Shown here piece by piece: positions 7,023-15,250 of a stretch of DNA of 64,000 bases (positions are counted from its first letter, which is position 1; each line of letters starts with the position of its first letter). The stretch covers positions 62,001 to 126,000 of the forward strand of contig PNOH01000008.1 in the NCBI GenBank assembly GCA_013824715.1. The letters run 5' to 3'. The stretch comes from Odoribacter sp. (GTDB taxonomy: Bacteria; Bacteroidota; Bacteroidia; Bacteroidales; Prolixibacteraceae). Under the pieces are notes generated by a model that saw nothing but the letters and a program-made list of their open reading frames with translations, made no database searches and was not told the DNA's origin. The position numbers and the translations under genes are program-made.

Positions 7023-7895
7023 ATGGATAAACTACGCATTTTTCAACTAAAGTCATTATTTGATGAAATAGTTCATTTTATCAATAGTGAGGATAATAGC
7101 GAACAGGTAGAAATCTGGTTTGCCCGTGAACTTCAGGAGAAATTGGGATATGCCCGATGGGAGAATTTTATGGTCGCCATTCAGCGTGCGGTTGATTCTT
7201 GTAAAACACAGAATATCAACATTGACGACCATTTTCGTGAGGTCACGAAAATGGTCGAATTGGGAAGCGGAGCAAAACGCGAAATCAGCGATTTTATGCT
7301 TACCCGCTACGCTTGTTATCTGATTGCGCAAAACGGTGATCCCAAAAAAGAAGAAATTGCATTTGCTCAAAGTTATTTTGCGGTTCAAACCCGAAAGGCC
7401 GAATTAATTGAAGAACGACTGAACCTCTTGTCACGGTTGGAGACCCGCGAGAAACTTCGCGCTGCTGAAAAACAACTTTCCCAAAACATTTACGAGCGGG
7501 GAGTGGATGATAAAGGTTTCGGTCGTATTCGTTCAAAAGGCGATACAGCCTTGTTTGGTGGATACACTACCGAAGACATGAAAAACCGTTTGGGCATCAA
7601 GTCAAACCGACCGCTTGCCGATTTTCTTCCCACGCTGACGATTGCCGCCAAAAATCTGGCAACCGAAATGACCAATCACAATGTGGATGGCAAAAACCTG
7701 CATGGAGAACAGTCTATTACCAGCGAACATGTACAAAACAACAAAAGTGTTCGCCACATGTTAGGCCAACGGGGAATTAAACCTGAAGAGTTGCCACCTG
7801 CCGAAGACATCAAAAAAGTGGAACGCGGCGTGGCAAACGACGAAAAGAAAATTGAGAAGGCAACAAAGAAATTACCGAAACAAAAAAAGAAATGA
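7023..7895 (+). CDS. dinD: DinD-family DNA-damage-inducible protein
   Basis: The 290-residue product has the DinD plan: a BRO-N-like start (VEIWFARELQEKLGYARWENF), then the VTKMVELGSGAKREISDFMLTRYACYLIAQNGDP core, AFAQSYFAVQTRKAEL, and a Lys-rich tail. E. coli DinD is SOS-induced and antagonises RecA filaments; whether this protein does so is inference. It starts 11 bp after the propeller gene and lies between it and the NuoEF gene, so it looks like a guest in the redox operon. The coding sequence contains a perfect 15-bp-arm inverted repeat (7226-7257). I saw no LexA-like box in front. Confidence 0.85.
   Translation: MDKLRIFQLKSLFDEIVHFINSEDNSEQVEIWFARELQEKLGYARWENFMVAIQRAVDSCKTQNINIDDHFREVTKMVELGSGAKREISDFMLTRYACYLIAQNGDPKKEEIAFAQSYFAVQTRKAELIEERLNLLSRLETREKLRAAEKQLSQNIYERGVDDKGFGRIRSKGDTALFGGYTTEDMKNRLGIKSNRPLADFLPTLTIAAKNLATEMTNHNVDGKNLHGEQSITSEHVQNNKSVRHMLGQRGIKPEELPPAEDIKKVERGVANDEKKIEKATKKLPKQKKK
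7226..7257. promoter_or_regulatory. Perfect 15-bp inverted repeat inside dinD
   Basis: Arms CGACCATTTTCGTGA (7226-7240) and TCACGAAAATGGTCG (7243-7257) flank GG with no mismatch. It encodes DDHFREVTKMVE in the conserved core. A perfect repeat of this length in a coding sequence is unlikely by chance and parallels the palindromes in the ORF6N and BRO genes. Confidence 0.65.
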
Positions 7896-7956
7896 TTGAT
7901 CAGGGGAAAAGATAATGCCTTAGACTTCCTGCCTGAACATGTTGGTTTTTCGGGTC

Positions 7957-8038
7957 TGTCACATGAATGTGACGGCAAAGGATATTGTTTTTATCAACAG
8001 TTCAGCTATATCCTTTGCCGTCAGCTTTAGCTGACGGA
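7957..8038. repeat. Paired REP-like hairpins
   Basis: The left hairpin GTCACATGAATGTGAC runs into GGCAAAGGATAT. After about 25 bp the mirror sequence ATATCCTTTGCCG runs into the hairpin TCAGCTTTAGCTGA. The two halves are inverted relative to each other, as in a BIME. Copies lie at 20823 and 34964. Confidence 0.6.
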
Positions 8039-8058
8039 TTAATTAAAAAGTTTAGAAA

Positions 8059-8107
8059 CCCGTCCGCGGGAAATGGTATTCAGTGTGAAAGCCTGTTTTC
8101 GGACGGA
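8059..8107. repeat. 50-bp GTCCG inverted-repeat element, copy 3
   Basis: CCCGTCCGCGGGAAATG at the left and TTTTCGGACGGA at the right, 49 bp. It lies about 80 bp before the GTG start of the NuoEF fusion and matches the copies at 1808 and 5054. Confidence 0.6.
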
Positions 8108-8186
8108 ATAGATAAAACGATAAAAGAGAAGAATACAAAACAATAAAATGCCGGATTCGTCCGATATTTCAATGTAAAAATATACC

Positions 8187-10544
8187 GTGAACGACGAAAA
8201 AAACATACAACAAGCAATTGACCTGATCATCGCTGAAAAAGGGACGGCTGCGAGGGCAGTTATCCCAATTCTTCAGGCGATACAAAATACATTCAACTAT
8301 CTTCCGGAAGAAGCCCTGAAATACGTCTGCCAAAAAACTGAAATCACCCCTGAACAGATTGTCGGGGTAGCTTCATTTTATTCGCAATTCAGGATGCAGC
8401 CCTCTGGCGAACACATAATTAAAGTTTGTGTCGGTACGGCCTGCCACGTGAAAGGCGCCAGTCAGGTTTACGATGCTCTTCGGAGGCATTTTAACCTGAC
8501 CGGAAATGAAGAAACCGATGCTTCGCGGAAATATACCATTGAAAAAGTGTCGTGTTTGGGATGTTGTACACTGGCTCCGGTGGTACAGATTGATGAAATC
8601 ACATACGGTCATGTCGGTTCAGACCAGGTTGCAAATGTGATATCAGATTTTGAAAAGCAAGCTGGAATTTCAGGAACCAGAAAAGGTTTGTTCCGGAATG
8701 TGGATGGGTCTGAAATTCAGGGAGAAATCCGCATCGGTCTGGGTTCATGCTGTGTGGCCTCCGGAAGCGAAGATGTAAAAAAAGCTGTGGAAGAAACAAT
8801 TGCCCACACGGGGATTCGAATCAGCCTGAAAAATGTGGGCTGCGTGGGTATGTGCCATCAGGTTCCGTTGGTTGAAGTTATTCCGAAAAACGAGAAGCCA
8901 ACCTTGTATGCCAAAGTAAAACCCGAAGATGTTCCAGGTATTATCGCCAGTCATTTTAAACCGCTTGGCACTTTCAGTATGCTGAAAAACAGCGTGTATA
9001 AATTCTTCGAAAGTGTACAGACCGATACGGTTTGGGATGGCGTTAAACAATATTCGATTGATGCCCGCGAAAAGCAGGTTTCCGATTTTCTGGACAGGCA
9101 AGTCCCAATTGCGACGCAACACCGCGGAATCATCAATCCGCTCGACATTGAGGAATACAAAGCCCACGAAGGTTTTATAGCCTTGAAAACCTGTTTGTTT
9201 GACCTGACTCCGGAAAAGATCATTGAAACCATTAAAGACAGCGGTTTGCGTGGACGTGGAGGGGCTGGTTTTCCTACAGGGATGAAATGGGATTTGGTGG
9301 CTTATAATCATGCGGATGTAAAATACCTGATTTGTAATGGTGATGAAGGCGATCCGGGCGCTTTTATGGACCGCATGTTGCTCGAATCGTATCCGTATCG
9401 TGTGATTGAGGGTATCGTGATTGCTGCAAAGGCGGTTGGCGTAACTCATGGATTTTTCTATATACGCGCCGAATATCCGTTGGCCGTAAAACGAATCCGG
9501 CAGGCTTTGATTTATTGCCGCGAAAATAATTATCTGGGCGAAAATATATTGGGATCCGGATTTTCATTCGACATTACCATTTATGAAGGTGCTGGCGCTT
9601 TTGTGTGTGGCGAAGAAACAGCCCTGATGCAGTCAATTGAAGGACAGCGCGGGTTCCCGCAAATCCGTCCGCCATTTCCTGCCTTAAGTGGCTTGTGGAA
9701 AAAGCCAACTTTGATCAATAATACGGAGACTTTTGCCCAGGTTTCATACATCATCCGTGAAGGTTCTGCCAAATTTTCCGAAATCGGAAGTAAAAAGAGC
9801 AAAGGAACCAAAGTTTTTGCGTTGGCCGGAAAGGTGAATCGGGGTGGACTGATTGAAGTGCCTATGGGAATTACTGTCCGGCAGATCGTTGAGGATATCG
9901 GCGGTGGTGTCCAGAACGGTAAGAAATTCAAGGCGGTGCAGATTGGCGGTCCTTCCGGCGGTTGCATCCCTGCTGAATTGTACGATACACCAATTGACTA
10001 CGAATCACTGTTAAAAGTGGGCGCGATGATGGGTTCTGGCGGACTGGTTGTTTTGGATGAAACGGATTGCATGGTGGACATTGCCCATTTTTTTCTATCG
10101 TTTACCCAGAACGAATCGTGTGGAAAATGTACCTTTTGCCGCATCGGTACCAAACGGATGCTCGATATCCTGACCAAAATTACAACCGGAAAAGGTACGA
10201 TGAAAGATTTGGATGAACTGGAATACCTGGCAGGCTGGACCAAAAAAGGAAGTTTGTGTGGCTTGGGAAAATCGGCGCCAAACCCGATTTTGTCCACTTT
10301 AAAATATTTTCATGAGGAATATATTGCCCACATCAATGGCAAATGCCCCTCAGGAAAATGCCAGAGCCTGATCAAATATCAGATTAATGATTTGTGCATA
10401 GGCTGCACTTTATGTGCCCAGAAATGCCCGACCGACGCTATCCTTTTCAAACCGCATGAAAAACACGAAGTCATCACCGATCTTTGCATCAAGTGCGATG
10501 CCTGCCGGCAGGTTTGCCCGGTTGATGCGGTAGAGGTGGTGTGA
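8187..10544 (+). CDS. NuoE-NuoF fusion, NAD(P)H-oxidising flavoprotein
   Basis: The 785-residue protein starts at a GTG; no in-frame ATG lies upstream. Residues 1-160 are a NuoE-type thioredoxin-fold [2Fe-2S] domain (C81, C86, C123, C127). Residues 180-255 are a second thioredoxin-like ferredoxin (C188/189, C219, C223). Residues 330-690 are NuoF, with GRGGAGFPTG (356-365) for FMN/NADH and ESCGKCTFCRIG for [4Fe-4S]. The end is a 2x[4Fe-4S] ferredoxin (CIGCTLCAQKCP, CIKCDACRQVCP). HydB/HndC of bifurcating enzymes share much of this plan. It should pass electrons between NAD(P)H and Fe-S partners. No hydrogenase or formate dehydrogenase subunit is visible nearby. The fusion of the E and F parts in one chain is notable. 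Confidence 0.88.
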   Translation: MNDEKNIQQAIDLIIAEKGTAARAVIPILQAIQNTFNYLPEEALKYVCQKTEITPEQIVGVASFYSQFRMQPSGEHIIKVCVGTACHVKGASQVYDALRRHFNLTGNEETDASRKYTIEKVSCLGCCTLAPVVQIDEITYGHVGSDQVANVISDFEKQAGISGTRKGLFRNVDGSEIQGEIRIGLGSCCVASGSEDVKKAVEETIAHTGIRISLKNVGCVGMCHQVPLVEVIPKNEKPTLYAKVKPEDVPGIIASHFKPLGTFSMLKNSVYKFFESVQTDTVWDGVKQYSIDAREKQVSDFLDRQVPIATQHRGIINPLDIEEYKAHEGFIALKTCLFDLTPEKIIETIKDSGLRGRGGAGFPTGMKWDLVAYNHADVKYLICNGDEGDPGAFMDRMLLESYPYRVIEGIVIAAKAVGVTHGFFYIRAEYPLAVKRIRQALIYCRENNYLGENILGSGFSFDITIYEGAGAFVCGEETALMQSIEGQRGFPQIRPPFPALSGLWKKPTLINNTETFAQVSYIIREGSAKFSEIGSKKSKGTKVFALAGKVNRGGLIEVPMGITVRQIVEDIGGGVQNGKKFKAVQIGGPSGGCIPAELYDTPIDYESLLKVGAMMGSGGLVVLDETDCMVDIAHFFLSFTQNESCGKCTFCRIGTKRMLDILTKITTGKGTMKDLDELEYLAGWTKKGSLCGLGKSAPNPILSTLKYFHEEYIAHINGKCPSGKCQSLIKYQINDLCIGCTLCAQKCPTDAILFKPHEKHEVITDLCIKCDACRQVCPVDAVEVV

Positions 10545-10634
10545 TGCGGGTTGCGGGATGCGGGATGCGGGTTACGGGATGCGAGTTGCGAGATGAGGGT
10601 TATTAGTTGCGGGATGCGGGTTTCAGGATACAGC
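10544..10634. repeat. Heptanucleotide array (ATGCGGG/TTGCGGG)
   Basis: Thirteen 7-nt units follow without a gap from the NuoEF stop: ATGCGGG, TTGCGGG, ATGCGGG, ATGCGGG, TTACGGG, ATGCGAG, TTGCGAG and so on. The complementary type (CCCGCAA) occurs in the array before the next gene, so the two could pair. Confidence 0.65.
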
Positions 10635-10723
10635 GTTTTTGCGGTTTAAGATGTGAAATGAAAAAACAAAAAATTAGAAGAGCTATGAAAATATATTGGA
10701 GTATTTTGAAAATTGAATTTCGA

Positions 10724-10832
10724 CAACTCAACTCGCAACTCACAACCCGAAACATTTTTTTTAACCCGGAACTCGTATCCCGAAACCCGAAACACTTTTT
10801 CAACCCGCAACCTGAATCACGTAACGCGTAAC
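10724..10832. repeat. Heptanucleotide array (AACCCGN), leader of the four-helix gene
   Basis: Units such as CAACTCG, CAACTCA and CAACCCG, later ACCCGCA, ACCTGAA, TCACGTA and ACGCGTA, run to 10 bases before the ATG at 10843, broken by two T-runs. It is the reverse-complement type of the array at 10544. Between the two arrays (10635-10723) I see only AT-rich sequence. Confidence 0.6.
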
Positions 10833-10842
10833 TTTTGATAAG

Positions 10843-11220
10843 ATGAACAGCTATAAAGACCTCGATATCTACAAACTGGCATACAGATTAGCCATTGAAG
10901 TGCATCGGATGACAATGACTTTGCCGAAATATGAGTTGTATGAACAAGGAAGTCAGGTTCGAAGATCCTCAAAAAGTATCAAGGACAATATTGCTGAAGG
11001 CTTTGGAAGAAGACGGTATAAAGATGAATTTGTTCGGTTTCTGATATTTGCTCATGCTTCATGTGATGAGGCAATTTCACAACTGACCATGATTAATGAA
11101 ATCCATTTTGAAAACAAAGACTTAAACGGTTTACTGGAAGAGTATGAAGTGTTGGGTGCGAAAATCAATAAGTTTATCCAATATGTCGAAGAGAATTGGA
11201 AATCTACCCGCAACCCATAA
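10843..11220 (+). CDS. Four-helix-bundle protein (23S rRNA intervening-sequence family)
   Basis: The 125-residue product matches the S23/four-helix-bundle family: YKDLDIYKLAYRLAIEVH at the start, then QVRRSSKSIKDNIAEGFGRR and DEFVRFLIFAHASCDEAISQL. Members occur in 23S rRNA intervening sequences and as stand-alone genes in Bacteroidota; their function is unclear. It lies between two genes of one redox module (NuoEF and the 2Fe-2S flavoprotein) and is bracketed by heptanucleotide arrays on both sides. The last codons (STRNP) are themselves part of the next array. I read it as a mobile or guest gene. Confidence 0.85.
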   Translation: MNSYKDLDIYKLAYRLAIEVHRMTMTLPKYELYEQGSQVRRSSKSIKDNIAEGFGRRRYKDEFVRFLIFAHASCDEAISQLTMINEIHFENKDLNGLLEEYEVLGAKINKFIQYVEENWKSTRNP

Positions 11221-11252
11221 CCCGCAACCCGAATCACGTAACCCACAACTTT
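11205..11252. repeat. Heptanucleotide array (ACCCGCA), leader of the flavoprotein gene
   Basis: Units ACCCGCA, ACCCATA, ACCCGCA, ACCCGAA, TCACGTA and ACCCACA start inside the last codons of the four-helix gene and end shortly before the ATG at 11259. The order resembles the array ending before 10843, including the final AACTTTT. Confidence 0.6.
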
Positions 11253-11258
11253 TCAAAA

Positions 11259-12821
11259 ATGATAAAATTAACCATAGACAACCACACCTTCGAGGTTCAG
11301 CCCGGCACTTCGGTGTGGCAGGCCGCACAATCCGTTGGTATCGAAATACCGACTATGTGCTATTTGGAAGGAACCGAACATTTCACTTCGTGCATGATTT
11401 GTCTGGTGAAAGACACTGGAAACGGGAGGTTTTTCGCATCCTGTTCCACCCCGGTTATTGAAGGACATAACATCATTACCAACGATGAGGAAACGATCGA
11501 ATCACGGAAAGCGGCTCTCGAATTGTTGCTTAGCGAACACGTGGGCGACTGCGAAGCGCCCTGCCAGTTGGTTTGTCCGGCACACATGAATATTCCACTG
11601 ATGAACCGCCTGATTGCCAAAGGTGATTTTGCCAAAGCGCTTGAAGTTGTTAAACGCGACATTGCTTTGCCTTCCACACTCGGACGCATTTGTCCGGCTC
11701 CATGCGAGGCTGGTTGCCGGCGTAAACAGGTTGACGAAGCGGTTTCGATTTGTTTGCTGAAACGATACGTTGGCGATGAGGATTTGAAGTGTGAAAACCC
11801 CTATCAACCTCAATTGGAGTTGCTTTCAGGAAAAAAAGTAGCCATTATTGGCTCTGGTCCTGCCGGATTGGCTGCCGCTTATTACCTTCAGCAAAAAGGT
11901 CATCAGGCGATTATTTTTGAAAGGAATAATCAGGCTGGCGGCGAATTACTTCAGATTGATTCCGAAATATTACCTGTTGAAATCATAGAGCAGGAAGTGG
12001 CCCAAATACTTGCAACCGGCGTTCAAATCAGGCTGAATGAAACCATTGATGATACTCGTTTTGCTGAATTACAGAACGAATTTGATGCGGTTGTAGTAGC
12101 TTTTGGAGCTGTTAATGAAGAAACATACGATTTTGGGCTAATGACAACCAAAACCGGAATCTTTGCCGATAAAGCCAGTTACCTCACTTCAATCCCGAAT
12201 GTTTTTGCGGTTGGAAATTCGCTTCGTGCATCAAAACTCGCTGTGCGATCGGTTGGTCAGGGGAAAGAAGTGGCAACGGTCATCGGCAATTATTTCAGAA
12301 CTTCAGAAGTAAAGGGATATCCGGAGCGCTTCAATTCCAAATTCGGAAGGCTGGCTGAAGTAGAGTTTATCCAGTATCAGAAAGATTCGGAAAATGCCCC
12401 GCGTCAAAAGGCTGATCGTTCTGGATTCACCAAAGAAGCAGCCATCCGTGAAGCCAAACGCTGCATGCACTGCGATTGCCGCAATCCGGAATCGTGTGTA
12501 TTGCGCGAATTATCCGACCGGTATCATGCCGTTCAAAAGCGTTTCCAAAGCGAAGTCCGCTTTAATGTGGAAAAGTTTATCCATCGCGAAGGAATTGTTT
12601 ACGAACCTGCAAAGTGCATCAAGTGCGGTATTTGTGTTCGCCTGACACGGCAACATCAGGAAGAATTTGGCTTTACTTTTATTGGACGTGGTTTCGATGT
12701 AAAAATCGGTGTTCCGTTCAATGAAAGCGTTCAGAAAGGATTGGAAAAAACTGCAGAAATAGTTGCGAAAGCATGTCCGACAGGAGCGCTGGCCATGTTC
12801 AATACAGAAGAGCAAATCTAA
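11259..12821 (+). CDS. 2Fe-2S ferredoxin / GltD-like FAD oxidoreductase
   Basis: From the ATG at 11259 (520 residues; an upstream start would lie in the four-helix gene and its repeats) the protein opens with a NuoG-type [2Fe-2S] ferredoxin domain (IEIPTMCYLEG, FTSCMICLV, FASCSTPV). It continues with the Cys-rich GltD-type N-domain (CEAPCQLVCPAHMNIP, GRICPAPCEAGCRR) and an FAD-binding domain with IIGSGPAGLAAAYYL near residues 193-207. The end has CMHCDC, CIKCGICV and a lone CPTGA motif. Such chains link NAD(P)H, flavin and Fe-S partners. With the NuoEF fusion it forms the cytoplasmic half of the cluster. The last ferredoxin motif is incomplete. Confidence 0.82.
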   Translation: MIKLTIDNHTFEVQPGTSVWQAAQSVGIEIPTMCYLEGTEHFTSCMICLVKDTGNGRFFASCSTPVIEGHNIITNDEETIESRKAALELLLSEHVGDCEAPCQLVCPAHMNIPLMNRLIAKGDFAKALEVVKRDIALPSTLGRICPAPCEAGCRRKQVDEAVSICLLKRYVGDEDLKCENPYQPQLELLSGKKVAIIGSGPAGLAAAYYLQQKGHQAIIFERNNQAGGELLQIDSEILPVEIIEQEVAQILATGVQIRLNETIDDTRFAELQNEFDAVVVAFGAVNEETYDFGLMTTKTGIFADKASYLTSIPNVFAVGNSLRASKLAVRSVGQGKEVATVIGNYFRTSEVKGYPERFNSKFGRLAEVEFIQYQKDSENAPRQKADRSGFTKEAAIREAKRCMHCDCRNPESCVLRELSDRYHAVQKRFQSEVRFNVEKFIHREGIVYEPAKCIKCGICVRLTRQHQEEFGFTFIGRGFDVKIGVPFNESVQKGLEKTAEIVAKACPTGALAMFNTEEQI

Positions 12822-12840
12822 TTCAACTAAATAACCTGCT

Positions 12841-13800
12841 ATGAGAACAATTGTATTAAGTATTCTTTGTATTCTGTTGGTTTCGCTTACCGTTGAGGCG
12901 AAAATAAAAGTACTCATTGTTGACGGACAGAATAATCACGAGGTCTGGCCCAAATCAACCATCATGATGAAGCAATATCTGGAAGAAACGGGTTTGTTTT
13001 CAGTTGATATTAAACGTACAAAGTTCACATGGAAAGGAGAACGTGAAAAAGCATATCTACCTTTGGCAGGGGTTGGCGAAACACAGGATTTGAAAGAACC
13101 AAAACCTGATCCCGATTTTATCCTTTCTTTCAAAAAATACGATGTGGTAGTTTCTAATTTTGGTTGGAGGGCTGCCGATTGGCCTGAGGCTACACAAAAA
13201 GCGCTTGAGAAGTTTATGAAAGCCGGTGGCGGTTTTGTTTCGGTACATGCTGCCGACAACTCATTTCCAACCTGGCTCGAGTATAACAAGATGATTGGAC
13301 TTGGCGGATGGGGAGACCGGACAGAGAAAAATGGTCCGTATGTTTATTACTCCAACGAAGGCGAATTGGTTCGCGATCATTCACCGGGCAGCGCAGGCGC
13401 ACATGGCCCACAGCATATAATTCCGGTGACCATTCGTGTTGCCGACCATCCGATTACGAAAGGCCTGCCGAAGGTTTGGATGACTGCCAAGGATGAATGT
13501 TATGCGAAATTACGTGGTCCGGGCGAGAACATGATCATTCTGGCCACAGGTAAAGATATGTCGGGAAAGGCGCCAACCGATCGGCACGAACCCATTCTGA
13601 TGGTTTTGACCTATGGGAAAGGACGTATTTTTCATACTACACTGGGGCACGATGATTATTCCTGCGAAGGGGTAGGATTTATCACCACTTTTACCCGGGG
13701 AGTAGAATGGGCAGCCACCGGTAAAGTTACACAGGTCATTCCGGCTGATTTCCCCACTGCGGAAGAGTCGCCAGGCAGGAAATTTGAGCTGAAAAAATAA
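12841..13800 (+). CDS. Secreted ThuA-like protein
   Basis: The 319-residue protein has a signal peptide (about 1-20) and a ThuA domain, a class I glutamine-amidotransferase-like fold: KVLIVDGQNNHEVWP, the YDVVVSNFGWRAADWP core, GGGFVSVHAADNSF, and late GKGRIFHTTLGHDDYS. ThuA proteins were named for trehalose utilisation and are frequent in carbohydrate and PQQ-like loci; the reaction is not established. It follows the flavoprotein by 19 bp and is probably in the same transcript. Its place next to extracytoplasmic propellers suggests a periplasmic role. This is inference. Confidence 0.85.
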   Translation: MRTIVLSILCILLVSLTVEAKIKVLIVDGQNNHEVWPKSTIMMKQYLEETGLFSVDIKRTKFTWKGEREKAYLPLAGVGETQDLKEPKPDPDFILSFKKYDVVVSNFGWRAADWPEATQKALEKFMKAGGGFVSVHAADNSFPTWLEYNKMIGLGGWGDRTEKNGPYVYYSNEGELVRDHSPGSAGAHGPQHIIPVTIRVADHPITKGLPKVWMTAKDECYAKLRGPGENMIILATGKDMSGKAPTDRHEPILMVLTYGKGRIFHTTLGHDDYSCEGVGFITTFTRGVEWAATGKVTQVIPADFPTAEESPGRKFELKK

Positions 13801-13829
13801 GTTGAGCATCCTGGTAAATACTTAAAATG

Positions 13830-13917
13830 ACTCACCCCCCTTACACCTTCGGTGCTCTGCCCCATCTCTTCACGAAGAGAGGGGGGAAGACCGATTTATC
13901 GGGCTTCGGGGTGAGTG
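13830..13917. repeat. Long hairpin ACTCACCCC...GGGGTGAGT
   Basis: The block opens with ACTCACCCCCC and closes with GGGGTGAGT. It holds internal stems around CACCTTCGGTG and CTCTTCACGAAGAG. It fills most of the gap between the ThuA and next propeller genes. Intergenic hairpins of this look are common in Bacteroidota genomes. Confidence 0.55.
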
Positions 13918-13985
13918 AAAATAAAATAAGACAATAAATTGTCTGCTTTTTTATAGAATCGAAATTAAAAAGAAATTCTCATCCA

Positions 13986-15095
13986 ATGGTTTTGAAAAAA
14001 AATTTCTTTCTGGTAATTCTGATTATTCTTCATTCAGGCTATCTTACTGCACAGTCTTCCTGGTCCATCTTTCGGGGTAACCAGCAGCTTTCCGGTGCAA
14101 CTTCGGCCAATATTCCGGAGAAACTGAAATTGTTATCTTCGTTTCAGACTGGCGACGACATTAAAGCCTCGCCGGTTGTTGACGGGCAAACCATTTTCTG
14201 CGGATCAACCGACGGAACGATGTATGCCATTGGTTTCGATGGTAAGCTGAAATGGAAATTTGTTTCAGGAAATGCCATAGAGGCTCCGGCCTTGCTGCTA
14301 AATGGATCGGTCATATTTGGCTCCCTGGATGGCATGTTTTTCAGTCTGGATGCAAAAACAGGCAAACAAATCTGGAAATACACAACCGATAATCAAATCA
14401 TGGGTTCAGCCAACTGGTTGAAAGTCGGGAGTCAGTATCGGCTGATTGTTGGCAGTTACGATTATAACCTGCATTGCGTGGGGTTTGCCAAAGGCGACAG
14501 CATCTGGCGGTACGAATCGGATAATTACATCAATGGCGCTCCGGCGGTTTATGGCAAGTATGCTGTTTTTGGCGGCTGCGATGGTTTTGTCCATTTGGTG
14601 AACATCGAAACCGGAAAGGTGTTAAAGAAAATCAAAGTGGAAACCTATGTAGCATCCTCGCCAGTGATTGACGGCAAATATGCTTATGTGGGCGATTACG
14701 AAGGTAAGTTTTTTTGCATTGATCTGGAAGCTGGCAAAATTACCTGGATCTATGACGATCAGGAGAAAAACCTTCCATTCATCGCGTCACCGGCATTAAG
14801 CGGTAATTTGGTTGTAATCGGCAATCAGGACAAGTTCATTTATTGTTTCGATAAAAGTTCTGGCAAAGTCGTTTGGAAGGTAAAAACCGGTAACCGGGTG
14901 GAATCATCGTCGGTTATTGCCTCCGGTAAAGTGATTACCGGAACGATGGACGGAATGTTGTATATTCATGACCTGAAAACCGGCGCCGAACTCTGGAAAT
15001 ACGAACTGGGCAGTCCGATTATAGGCAGTCCTGCAGTGGTTTCAGGAAAGATTGTGGTTGGGGCAGGAGATGGAAGGATTTATATATTTGGATAG
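13986..15095 (+). CDS. Secreted PQQ-like beta-propeller protein (BamB-like fold)
   Basis: The 369-residue product has a signal peptide (1-22) and a full set of propeller blades marked by GKLKWKF, GKQIWKY, GDSIWRY, GKVLKKI, GKITWIY, GKVVWKV and GAELWKY. That is seven repeats, enough to close a ring. BamB of the outer-membrane assembly machine has the same fold, but the genomic context (redox cluster) argues for another role. It is the third such propeller in the cluster. No catalytic residues can be assigned. Confidence 0.8.
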   Translation: MVLKKNFFLVILIILHSGYLTAQSSWSIFRGNQQLSGATSANIPEKLKLLSSFQTGDDIKASPVVDGQTIFCGSTDGTMYAIGFDGKLKWKFVSGNAIEAPALLLNGSVIFGSLDGMFFSLDAKTGKQIWKYTTDNQIMGSANWLKVGSQYRLIVGSYDYNLHCVGFAKGDSIWRYESDNYINGAPAVYGKYAVFGGCDGFVHLVNIETGKVLKKIKVETYVASSPVIDGKYAYVGDYEGKFFCIDLEAGKITWIYDDQEKNLPFIASPALSGNLVVIGNQDKFIYCFDKSSGKVVWKVKTGNRVESSSVIASGKVITGTMDGMLYIHDLKTGAELWKYELGSPIIGSPAVVSGKIVVGAGDGRIYIFG

Positions 15096-15101
15096 GGAAG
15101 C

Positions 15102-15249
15102 CACCCCCAACTGGCCTCCCCCAAACCCCCTCCAAAAGAGGGGACTTAAAAAATGCAACTATGGAAAGTATCTCAAATATATATATATATGAATAACATG
15201 GAACAGAGCATTTTTACTCTCCCCCTTCGGGGGAGTTGGAGGGGGCTAC
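15102..15249. repeat. C-rich/G-rich repeats and AT microsatellite
   Basis: The gap holds CTCCCCCAAACCCCCTCC with a GAGGGGACTT partner, an (AT)n run near 15178-15190, and CTCCCCCTTCGGGGGAG directly before the glycosyltransferase start. The C-run sequences resemble the AGCCCCCTAAATCCCCC repeats of the vsr array at 51 kb. Confidence 0.5.
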
Positions 15250-15250
15250 T

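Noticed and set aside
8745-9449. A 234-residue frame on the minus strand inside the NuoEF gene
   Set aside because: The plus strand codes for strongly conserved NuoE/NuoF domains; the antisense frame is a by-product.
8187-12821. The NuoEF and NuoG-like genes as part of respiratory complex I
   Set aside because: The membrane and connecting subunits are absent and the second protein has a GltD-like flavin domain.
2-15095. The propeller proteins as PQQ-dependent dehydrogenases
   Set aside because: They show only the repeat motif; dehydrogenase active-site features and a cytochrome domain are missing, and no PQQ synthesis genes are seen.
15176-15192. (AT)n run as a phase-variable promoter
   Set aside because: It is short and lies within a repeat about 60 bp from the next start; nothing else supports switching.
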